Shown here in pieces: positions 49,806 to 57,062 of a stretch of 64,000 nt of DNA (position 1 is the stretch's first letter; each line of letters starts with the position of its first letter). A model generated the notes under the pieces. The model was not told the origin of the DNA. It saw only the letters and a program-made list of their open reading frames with translations, and ran no database searches. Source of the DNA: Hanstruepera flava (GTDB lineage Bacteria; Bacteroidota; Bacteroidia; Flavobacteriales; Flavobacteriaceae). A program made the translations under genes and the position numbers. The DNA is taken from positions 1 to 64,000 of the forward strand of contig NZ_JALJCW010000002.1 of NCBI RefSeq assembly GCF_023634025.1, written 5' to 3'.

Positions 49806-50414
49806 TTAATTTCTATCATATTTAAAATGCATCCAAGTGCCATAAACTATGTGCATAACACCAAACCCCAATACCCAAAGCCAAAATCCATATCCGGGAA
49901 AGCAGGCGCAGATGAGTCCTAAAATTACTTGAATAAATCCCAAGTAACGGATGTCTCCAATACTATATTTTGAGGCATTTATTAAAGCCAATCCGTAGAA
50001 CAATAACATTAACGCTCCAGTTTGGCCATACTTTTGTTGATTCAAAATTATTAGAATATAAATACCTCCAACCACCAATGGGATTAAAAAATTAAAGACT
50101 AAACGTCTAGAAGTATTATCCCAAATTTTCTCTCCATGTTTTTTCGCTTTGCGCGTTGTAAGGAGTATTCCCGTAACAATACTAAAGAATGCTACCAAGC
50201 CTAAAATCAATACACAGGTTCTAAATACCCAGCCATCTAATGTTAATGTGCCGTAACTATAATTTGTTACTAGCCAGTAAGCTGTTGCAGCGCCTATTAA
50301 GGCATATATTCCTGCCAGGATTCCTGATAAGCCTGAAAGCGAAATAAACCGAGACGATTTGTTCATTAGGTTTTTAATCTCGCTTATGTCTTTTAGATAA
50401 TCTTTTGATTCCAT
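49806..50414 (-). CDS. Membrane protein heading the regulator operon
   Basis: 202 residues with six hydrophobic helices from about residue 22. Motifs such as SLSGLSGILAGIYALIGAATAYWLV and GVMHIVYGTWMHFKYD are visible, with an amphipathic N-terminus MESKDYLKDISEIKNLMNKS. It resembles membrane proteins found with HTH_34 regulators in Flavobacteriia. Role unknown. The 19-base palindrome lies seven bases before the ATG. Confidence 0.75.
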   Translation of the reverse strand: MESKDYLKDISEIKNLMNKSSRFISLSGLSGILAGIYALIGAATAYWLVTNYSYGTLTLDGWVFRTCVLILGLVAFFSIVTGILLTTRKAKKHGEKIWDNTSRRLVFNFLIPLVVGGIYILIILNQQKYGQTGALMLLFYGLALINASKYSIGDIRYLGFIQVILGLICACFPGYGFWLWVLGFGVMHIVYGTWMHFKYDRN

Positions 50415-50421
50415 ATAAAAG

Positions 50422-50440
50422 TACTTTGAAATACAAAGTA
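50422..50440. promoter_or_regulatory. Palindromic operator, site 2
   Basis: TACTTTG-AAATA-CAAAGTA is a perfect seven-base inverted repeat across a five-base centre, seven bases before the start codon of the first gene of the regulator operon. It matches site 1 in 16 of 19 positions. Confidence 0.75.
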
Positions 50441-50493
50441 AAATAAAAATATGTTTTCTAGCAAGTAAAAAGATGAAATATTTGGTTTAAAAT

Positions 50494-51228
50494 TTAATTG
50501 TTGGAATTGGGCTTTGAAAGGTCAATAATCTCATTCAGTGTTTTCTGTACTTTTTGAAGTTCGCCAGTATTTGTTAATATTTGATCGATTAAAAAGTGTT
50601 GGTTTCTTACTAAATATTCAAATTCTAGAGTTTGAAGCGCTTCAAAGTCATTTCTTGGGTCATTAAAATTAAAATTCCAATCGAAATGCTTTGACATGTA
50701 GGGGTCATATTGTTGAACCATGTGTTCTAAAACACGTAATTCTTCTTCTTGATAATCGGTAATTAAATCATTCCATGAAATCAAATGGTTGCGCAAGGTT
50801 TCATTTTTAATAATATCGAAAGAGGAAGTACTTGCTAGAGCATTAATGCTTGTTTGAGATGGATTAAACGTGTTGCCACCATAAGACCAAAATAACTGAT
50901 AGGCTAGCGAATCTAAAACTTCTGGTTCGGGTTTAGTTGTTATTGGAAATAGGCTGATTATTTTAGCGCAACTATCATATACAAGTTGGTGTTGCTTTAC
51001 TACCGAGTCTAACTGTTCTTGGTTTTCCTTGAACTCGTGGTGAATATTTTTTAGAATGGCAGTTTCTTTATTTGATTTTATGCGTTTCTCATTCCAGTTA
51101 TTGATTTGTAAGGCAATTAGAATCCCAATAACTACGAGTACAATCTCGCCTATGGCATATCTGGAATAGGCTGCAGCTTTATTTTCGGAAGCCAGTTTTT
51201 TGCGAATGTTTCTGAAAAACTTTATCAT
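50494..51228 (-). CDS. DUF6090 family membrane-anchored protein, paralogue 5
   Basis: 244 residues. The shared anchor MIKFFRNIRKKLASENKA then YSRYAIGEIVLVVIGILIALQINNWNEKR has an amphipathic basic segment and one membrane helix (about 25-42). The rest is helical and polar (LKNIHHEFKENQEQLDSVVKQHQLV), mostly outside the membrane. Function unknown. It is the last of the tandem group and is separated from paralogue 4 by 105 bases holding repeat copy C. Confidence 0.83.
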   Translation of the reverse strand: MIKFFRNIRKKLASENKAAAYSRYAIGEIVLVVIGILIALQINNWNEKRIKSNKETAILKNIHHEFKENQEQLDSVVKQHQLVYDSCAKIISLFPITTKPEPEVLDSLAYQLFWSYGGNTFNPSQTSINALASTSSFDIIKNETLRNHLISWNDLITDYQEEELRVLEHMVQQYDPYMSKHFDWNFNFNDPRNDFEALQTLEFEYLVRNQHFLIDQILTNTGELQKVQKTLNEIIDLSKPNSNN

Positions 51229-51236
51229 AGTTGGTT

Positions 51237-51311
51237 GTCATTTCGACATGAGGAACAAAGTGACGATTGAGAAATCTCATGTTGAGATGTCTCTACTCCG
51301 CTCGACACGAC
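51237..51311. repeat. Dispersed hairpin repeat, copy C
   Basis: GTCATTTCGACATGAGGAAC ... GACACGAC with inner ATCTCATGTTGAGAT. It is longer than copies A and B by six bases and lies between two DUF6090 paralogues. The three copies in one window suggest a genome-wide family. Confidence 0.8.
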
Positions 51312-51333
51312 AATCAGTTTTGGTGGGAAGAAT

Positions 51334-52104
51334 TTAATCATTTTGTATGTTGGCTTCAATTAAACTTAAAGTATCTTTTAAAAATCGCATAATAACATTC
51401 TCGTTTACGGTTACATAAGATTGATTCATGTAATAATCAAACAGCATGCTATCTACTTCTAGGCTTGACAGGAAGTCTACGTAATTTTCTTTTGGAACTT
51501 CTATAGGTTGAATAATAATATCACGTTTGTAATCAGATCTGTTCATTGAAGCGTCTACATTTCGCAGCGGGATGAACTTGTACAATATTCCTGGCACATT
51601 ATTTACCCAATATTCTCTTCTAATAATAATGTCTTCTTTGTAGTCGTCAAGTTCACCTGTCCATTGGTTGAGCGCATATTTTAATTTAGAATCTCTTATG
51701 AGTTCCAGATTACCAGAAGATGTAATGTCGTTCATAACACCTAATCGCGCATCAAATGTGGCGTAATTGTACATTTGTCCTAATAGACTATCAATTGTTT
51801 TGGTTTTAAATGGGTTTGTATGGTCAAAATTCATTAACGCAACAATGGCATTTAAACTCCCTTCATTTAAGGTGTGGTCAAATTCTAGCTCTTTAATGTT
51901 TTGTTTAAATTCCTCTCTTAAGCTTAAAAGTATTTGTTGTTCTTTTTCAATATCTTTTTGCTTTTCATTCCAATTATTGATTTGTAAAGCAATCAAAATC
52001 CCGATGACTACGAGTACAATTTCGCCTATCGCATATTTAAGGTATTTGCCTGTTTTGTTCTCACTCATAAGGTTGTAGCGTATTTTTCTGAAAAATTTTA
52101 GCAT
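51334..52104 (-). CDS. DUF6090 family membrane-anchored protein, paralogue 4
   Basis: 256 residues. The anchor MLKFFRKIRYNLMSENKTGK then YLKYAIGEIVLVVIGILIALQINNWNEKQ is nearly the same as in the neighbours. The remaining 200 residues start LLSLREEFKQNIKELEFDHTLNE and differ from them. The start codon overlaps the stop codon of paralogue 3 (TAATG), indicating coupled translation. Confidence 0.83.
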   Translation of the reverse strand: MLKFFRKIRYNLMSENKTGKYLKYAIGEIVLVVIGILIALQINNWNEKQKDIEKEQQILLSLREEFKQNIKELEFDHTLNEGSLNAIVALMNFDHTNPFKTKTIDSLLGQMYNYATFDARLGVMNDITSSGNLELIRDSKLKYALNQWTGELDDYKEDIIIRREYWVNNVPGILYKFIPLRNVDASMNRSDYKRDIIIQPIEVPKENYVDFLSSLEVDSMLFDYYMNQSYVTVNENVIMRFLKDTLSLIEANIQND

Positions 52105-52853
52105 TAGTTAGAATTTGAATTTAATTCCTCTTCAATAAACTGTAATAGATTTTTAATGTGTCTTTCCGTACGTTGCGCTCTGTTTTGTAGGGTTGAGTTT
52201 TCAAAAGATATTGCCGAAGCAAGTTTGATAAACGACTCATCTTTTCTCAACCTTTCGTAATCTTTTTGTGTTATTAAAAATTTAGAGTACCAAGTGGCCT
52301 TTGCGTCAAAGTTTTCATAGAAATATTCTAAAAATTTAGCAGAACTGTTTAAATTATGAAAGTCTAGTCGTTCGTCTTCATACCTTCTGTAATAAGTGTA
52401 GGCACGTTCATATAACAGTGAAATATCATTTCTCAAGCTATCATTAGATATTACCTCCATACCTTTAGATTGTAAGAGACCATAACCACTTTTATTGGGA
52501 TCAAAGTGAGGTCTTACGCGTAATGCAGTGGTTAAATAATAAAAAGAAGAATCGGGTTGGCCTTTAGTTTTTAAATAGGTTACTACCTCTTTACATGCTT
52601 TTTTTATGGAATCCATAGTATTTATATCTTCTTGAATACCCAATAGGTCTATTTTAAGATTTTCATGTAGCTCTTTAAGGATTTTGGTTTCCAAACGTTT
52701 GGTTTTCTTTTCTTCATTCCAATTATTAATCTGCAATGCAATCAAAATTCCAATAACCACTAAAATAATTTCACCAATGGCGTATCGTGAATATGTCATA
52801 GCTCTGTTTTCTGCGGCTAATTTTTTACGGATATTTCTAAAGAATTTAATCAC
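52104..52853 (-). CDS. DUF6090 family membrane-anchored protein, paralogue 3
   Basis: 249 residues from a GTG start (52853), overlapping the stop of paralogue 2 by eight bases. The anchor is MIKFFRNIRKKLAAENRA then YSRYAIGEIILVVIGILIALQINNWNEEK. The variable part includes LHENLKIDLLGIQEDINTM and RYEDERLDFHNLN. Function unknown. Confidence 0.82.
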   Translation of the reverse strand: MIKFFRNIRKKLAAENRAMTYSRYAIGEIILVVIGILIALQINNWNEEKKTKRLETKILKELHENLKIDLLGIQEDINTMDSIKKACKEVVTYLKTKGQPDSSFYYLTTALRVRPHFDPNKSGYGLLQSKGMEVISNDSLRNDISLLYERAYTYYRRYEDERLDFHNLNSSAKFLEYFYENFDAKATWYSKFLITQKDYERLRKDESFIKLASAISFENSTLQNRAQRTERHIKNLLQFIEEELNSNSN

Positions 52854-53619
52854 TTGTATTGGTTTCTTTATCTATAAGTTTAATAAGATCTTCAGACATG
52901 GTTTTCATTTCACGCAATTGCCCATTCATAACCGTAAACTCATAGTCTGCCATAACAAATCCGTTTTTATGCTCTAGGTCTTTAAGTATGGTTTCAAAGT
53001 TTGCCCTAGGGATTTCCCGGTTTTCTCCAGCTTGACCATTAGTGACATTATAGATGTATTTTTTAGTCAAAGGGTTTAGGTCTAAAGTTCTGAATGAGGG
53101 TCCATAAAGGAGCTGTTCAGTATCAAAACGATAGTGTTCTTCTTCGCCTTTTAGTTCCTTGTATAGTGCATCTATATTGAGCAATTGGTTTTTAATGGAG
53201 TCGTTTGATATTAAAGCCAAATTCCCAGAATTGGTAAGCTCTAAAAAGGTGTTGTTTATTTGGTAGAATTTGTGCCAAATATACACGTTCAAGCAGTGGT
53301 TGTTAAAGTCGTCAAGATCAGTAAGAGGCTTGCCTTCATAATATTCTAAAATAGCATTGGCCGATGCAATAGAACTTTCTCTTTTTTCAATAAAACTATC
53401 AATGTTGTCAATGTTAAGCAGTAAATCGGTTTTGATGTTTTTAAGGTATTTCAGTTCTTTTTCACGCGCTTTATTTAGTTCGTTATTATTGTTTATTTGC
53501 AATGCAATTAAAATCCCAATGACTACCAGAATAATTTCGCCAATGGCATAAAGTAGATACTTTGAAAATTTATTTTCAGAAAGTAATCTTTGGCGGATTT
53601 TACGGAAGAATTTAATCAT
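52846..53619 (-). CDS. DUF6090 family membrane-anchored protein, paralogue 2
   Basis: 257 residues. The anchor is MIKFFRKIRQRLLSENKF then LLYAIGEIILVVIGILIALQ, but the usual INNWNE is replaced by INNNNE, losing the Trp kept in the four relatives. The variable part starts LKYLKNIKTDLLLNIDNIDSF. The gene overlaps paralogue 1 by eight bases. Confidence 0.83.
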   Translation of the reverse strand: MIKFFRKIRQRLLSENKFSKYLLYAIGEIILVVIGILIALQINNNNELNKAREKELKYLKNIKTDLLLNIDNIDSFIEKRESSIASANAILEYYEGKPLTDLDDFNNHCLNVYIWHKFYQINNTFLELTNSGNLALISNDSIKNQLLNIDALYKELKGEEEHYRFDTEQLLYGPSFRTLDLNPLTKKYIYNVTNGQAGENREIPRANFETILKDLEHKNGFVMADYEFTVMNGQLREMKTMSEDLIKLIDKETNTSD

Positions 53620-54670
53620 TAGTATTCACCTTTTTATAGTTTAGATACTTGTGTTTTGCCATAATCTTAATACTTGTCTCACTTGGGTCGCTGTATAAAT
53701 TAAATTTTACAACTTCAACTTCATTGGTTTTAAACATGAAAAACGAGGTGTTCGAATGTCTGTACATCCTAGTAGTTTGACCGTCTGAATCCTGTCTTTG
53801 TAAATAGTTGTTTGTTAATATAATTCTTGTCATATCTATAGATTCGCTATCGGGTTTATAGTCTCCTAAATAATGATCAAGTTGATGCTCTTGACTGATT
53901 TGTAACTTCAGTAATTCGTTGTCTTCTGGAGTTTCATTTAACACATCGCTTATCTTTTTGTAGAGTGATACAGCCTGTACTCTGAAGGTTTGTGTACCTC
54001 TATTTAGGTTTTTATAATCGTTAATGTAATTAGCAACTTGGTTTTTATATAAAGGGTCTTCTAAAAAAAACAAATGGCTTTCATCATGGTTTCCAGTGTC
54101 GCTTCCATATTGCCATTCATGATACCATGTTTTACTCTTGGCGAGGTAGTCTAAATTTTTATATACTGTTGTGCTTATTCGTTGATTGAACTTGTCTATA
54201 TAATTACCTTGAGTAATGTAGAGTTCATCTAATGAGTCCTGAAAGCTAATAAATGAATCATCTAGGTTTTTTACAAAGTCTTTAAACTTTAAAAAAGCTT
54301 CTTTATTGATTACGAAGTTGTCATACCAATACATGAAATAGGTGCCTTCTGGTCCGTATATACTATTTTGATAATCAGATATTGTGAATTTATTATTGAC
54401 AACTAATCGTGCTAACGAATCCTTTATTACGTAGGTTTCTAAAATATTTGTAGCACTTTCTATATCTGTTAAAAGATCTTTTTGAATATTTTTCAACAAT
54501 TTACGTCCAGTTTGTTCTAATTGTCTTTCAGTGTTCCAATTATTGACTTGCAATGCAATGAGAATTCCAATGACTACAAGAATTATTTCACCAATAGCAT
54601 ATTTAAAGTATTTACCCGTTTTGTTTTCGGAAAGGAGATTCTGTCTTATCCGTCGAAAGAATTTTAGCAT
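53612..54670 (-). CDS. DUF6090 family membrane-anchored protein, paralogue 1
   Basis: 352 residues, about 100 longer than the other four. The anchor is MLKFFRRIRQNLLSENKT then YFKYAIGEIILVVIGILIALQVNNWNTER. Extra material in the middle includes WYHEWQYGSDTGNHDESHLFF and a strand-rich C-terminus ending SIKIMAKHKYLNYKKVNTND. It is the first gene of the group; no clear TAnnTTTG promoter was seen before it. Confidence 0.83.
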   Translation of the reverse strand: MLKFFRRIRQNLLSENKTGKYFKYAIGEIILVVIGILIALQVNNWNTERQLEQTGRKLLKNIQKDLLTDIESATNILETYVIKDSLARLVVNNKFTISDYQNSIYGPEGTYFMYWYDNFVINKEAFLKFKDFVKNLDDSFISFQDSLDELYITQGNYIDKFNQRISTTVYKNLDYLAKSKTWYHEWQYGSDTGNHDESHLFFLEDPLYKNQVANYINDYKNLNRGTQTFRVQAVSLYKKISDVLNETPEDNELLKLQISQEHQLDHYLGDYKPDSESIDMTRIILTNNYLQRQDSDGQTTRMYRHSNTSFFMFKTNEVEVVKFNLYSDPSETSIKIMAKHKYLNYKKVNTND

Positions 54671-54778
54671 TTACTGGTTAGTTCCAAGTAAATTAAATAG
54701 TGTAGTAGTTTTGGTTGGTCATTTTCGATTAGTAATTTAGTAAATTCTTACAAATTATTATCAATTACGTGCAACTAA

Positions 54779-55156
54779 ATGAAACCTGTTGATGCTTATT
54801 TTTTGGAACAGAAAGAACCCTATCAGTCCATTATGCTGTATGTAAGGCAGGTAATATTAAAGACTTTACCCAATGTTGAAGAGCGATATAGCTATAAAAT
54901 TCCGTTTTATAACCTAGGGAAAAAGCCCATGATTTATTTGAATGTTTTAAAAGGAACCAACTTTGTAGATGTGGCTTTTGTGCAAGGTGTTTTACTGGAA
55001 AATGATTTTCCGGAGTTACAGAATTATAATAATCGCAAACAAGTACGATCTATTCAATTAAAAAGAATTGAAGATTTAGATGAACACCGTTTTGTTATGT
55101 TATTACAAGCAGCGGCAAAGCAATTGGAACAAAGCAAAAAACCTTGGTTTCTTTAG
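54779..55156 (+). CDS. DUF1801 domain protein
   Basis: 125 residues. The pattern MKPVDAYFLEQKEPYQSIMLYVRQVILKTLPNVEERYSYKIPFYN corresponds to the DUF1801 start (helix, then ERYSYKIPFY), followed by strand blocks MIYLNVLKGTNFVDVAFVQG. The family (YdhG-like) has a fold linked to frataxin in distant relatives; function is unknown. Its stop overlaps the stop of the convergent GNAT gene. Confidence 0.85.
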   Translation: MKPVDAYFLEQKEPYQSIMLYVRQVILKTLPNVEERYSYKIPFYNLGKKPMIYLNVLKGTNFVDVAFVQGVLLENDFPELQNYNNRKQVRSIQLKRIEDLDEHRFVMLLQAAAKQLEQSKKPWFL

Positions 55157-55620
55157 AGCGTTTTGCTGACTACGTAATTTTCAAATGTTATACCCTTAAG
55201 AATCTTTTTTTGCTTTTTAATAACATCGTAGTAGTGGTCTTCAAAAAATGGTAATGCCGTAATACTGACATCAGATTTTATTTTCTCAAAACCATCCATC
55301 ATAACTTTTGATTCTATAATACGCAGTAATTTTGAAGCGATACCTTGTCGCTGAAAGTCTTTATGAACAAACAGTCCGTCAAAATAATTGCAATTTTTTA
55401 AATAGGCAAAACCTACAATGGTGTTATGGCTTTCGGCAACTAAAAAGTATAATCTGTTAATTCGGTCTTCCCATTTTTGGGTGTCATTTGCACCATCTGC
55501 CCAAGTCTGAATCTGCTTATCTGAATAGTGCTTTGAATTCACTTCACGAATAGTATCCCGAAAAAGTGTGGTAATTTCAGGAATATCTTCAACAGTGGCT
55601 TGACGGATTTCAATATCCAT
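55153..55620 (-). CDS. GNAT family N-acetyltransferase
   Basis: 155 residues. The acetyl-CoA loop is QRQGIASKLL (Q/R-x-x-G-x-G/A), within LFVHKDFQRQGIASKLLRIIESKV. The upstream part VEDIPEITTLFRDTIREV and LVAESHNTIVGFAYL form motifs C, D and A of the fold. Acceptor unknown. It starts nine bases after kdsA on the same strand, so it may share that transcript. Confidence 0.88.
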   Translation of the reverse strand: MDIEIRQATVEDIPEITTLFRDTIREVNSKHYSDKQIQTWADGANDTQKWEDRINRLYFLVAESHNTIVGFAYLKNCNYFDGLFVHKDFQRQGIASKLLRIIESKVMMDGFEKIKSDVSITALPFFEDHYYDVIKKQKKILKGITFENYVVSKTL

Positions 55621-55629
55621 ATTGTTAGC

Positions 55630-56451
55630 TTATTTTAAACTGTTAATGGTTTTTCTAATGGCCACAAGGTTTGAAAGTAAGCTCCCCAAATTATCCAAAT
55701 GTAGCATGTTGGCACCATCGCTTTTGGCATTGGCTGGGTCAAAATGCGTTTCAATAAATAAGCCATCCACATTATTCACCACTCCAGCACGCGCAATGGT
55801 TTCAATCATATCTGGTCTCCCACCTGTAACACCAACCGATTGGTTTGGTTGCTGTAATGAGTGCGTAACGTCCAAAATAGTAGGTGCATATTGACGCATG
55901 GTAGGAATACCGCGAAAATCAACTATCATATCTTGGTAACCAAACATAGTTCCTCTATCGGTTATCCAAGCTTTGTCACTACCAGAATCCTTAACCTTTT
56001 GTACGGCATGTTTCATAGCTTCCGGACTCATAAATTGCCCCTTTTTTAAATTGACCACCTTACCAGTTTCTGCAGCAGCGACAACTAAATCTGTTTGACG
56101 CACCAAGAAAGCAGGAATTTGAAGTACATCAACATATTCGGCGGCCATTTTGGCATCAGATACCTCGTGGATGTCTGTTACTGTTGGAACTTCAAATGTT
56201 TCAGAAACCTTGCGTAAAATTTTTAAAGCTTTTTCATCACCAATACCTGTAAAGCTGTCAATACGACTGCGGTTGGCTTTCTTAAAACTGCCTTTAAAAA
56301 CGTATGGGACATGCAAATCGTTGGTTATAGAAATAATCTTTTCAGCAATACGCAATGCCATGTCTTCACCTTCAATGGCACAAGGCCCAGCCAATAAGAA
56401 GAAATTATCACTGTTGGTGTGCATTAATTTTGGAACATCTGTGAGATTCAT
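55630..56451 (-). CDS. kdsA: 3-deoxy-8-phosphooctulonate synthase
   Basis: 273 residues. It joins phosphoenolpyruvate and arabinose 5-phosphate to form the KDO precursor of lipopolysaccharide. FLLAGPCAIEGEDMA, FKGSFKKANRSRIDSF, VPTVTDIHEVSDAKM, QIPAFLVRQTDL, LKKGQFMSPEAM and THFDPANAKSDGANM are the barrel motifs. It is the type that can act without a metal if the Cys near ANRS is absent, but metal dependence was not determined here. A promoter lies at 56472-56479. Confidence 0.95.
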   Translation of the reverse strand: MNLTDVPKLMHTNSDNFFLLAGPCAIEGEDMALRIAEKIISITNDLHVPYVFKGSFKKANRSRIDSFTGIGDEKALKILRKVSETFEVPTVTDIHEVSDAKMAAEYVDVLQIPAFLVRQTDLVVAAAETGKVVNLKKGQFMSPEAMKHAVQKVKDSGSDKAWITDRGTMFGYQDMIVDFRGIPTMRQYAPTILDVTHSLQQPNQSVGVTGGRPDMIETIARAGVVNNVDGLFIETHFDPANAKSDGANMLHLDNLGSLLSNLVAIRKTINSLK

Positions 56452-56471
56452 TAGCTTAAAAATTTAAGCCA

Positions 56472-56479
56472 CAAAGATA
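56472..56479 (-). promoter_or_regulatory. Promoter -7 element of kdsA
   Basis: The minus strand reads TATCTTTG, a TAnnTTTG match, and its G lies 21 bases before the kdsA ATG. Confidence 0.55.
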
Positions 56480-56485
56480 GTTAAA

Positions 56486-56854
56486 TTAAAATGCTTTTTT
56501 TAGACTATTCCTAATCATCCATAACGCCATTAAAAAATTGGTGAATACAAAAATGCCACCATAAATTATAAAGGTTTTGGTAGAGGTAGAAATATCAATA
56601 ATATTGAATAGATCTGATAAATAAGCTAGAATAAGATAAGATGATAGGCAAACAAAGACAATTCCCAACGAAAAGTTAAGCTGCTTATTGGGCTTTATTA
56701 ATTGCCAAAGAAATGGAATGCCAAACAATAAAATGGGATATGCAGTAAGGCCTTCGCTTCTATTTATGTCGGTAAACCAATAGGCTATTACAGCTATGTA
56801 ATACAGATAAGGGATAAATTTAGAGTATTTACTAATCAGTTTCATTTTGCTCAA
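56486..56854 (-). CDS. Membrane protein of unknown function
   Basis: 122 residues with four helices (about 12-26, 38-52, 58-78 and 90-112). The N-terminal MKLISKYSKFIPYLYYIAVIAYWFTD and the C-terminal IYGGIFVFTNFLMALWMIRNSLKKAF are the most distinctive parts. No family was recognised. It lies upstream of kdsA on the same strand. Confidence 0.65.
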   Translation of the reverse strand: MSKMKLISKYSKFIPYLYYIAVIAYWFTDINRSEGLTAYPILLFGIPFLWQLIKPNKQLNFSLGIVFVCLSSYLILAYLSDLFNIIDISTSTKTFIIYGGIFVFTNFLMALWMIRNSLKKAF

Positions 56855-57031
56855 TTTAAAGGTTAAACATGTTTTAACATGAGTAAAACGCCTTTGGTGG
56901 TTATGAGCTGGTTAGTAATGGCTATTTACTATTAATCAATTACTTAACGAAATATACTTATAAATCGTATAAAAGGAATATCTTATAACATATAATTAAC
57001 TATAATTTAGTGTAATTGTTAAAATATAACG

Positions 57032-57039
57032 TACCTTTG
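57032..57039 (+). promoter_or_regulatory. Promoter -7 element of typA
   Basis: TACCTTTG fits TAnnTTTG and its G lies 24 bases before the typA ATG. A TTG at 57016-57018 is only 13 bases upstream, closer than the consensus. Confidence 0.6.
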
Positions 57040-57062
57040 CGCGCTTAAAATACGGCATCATT

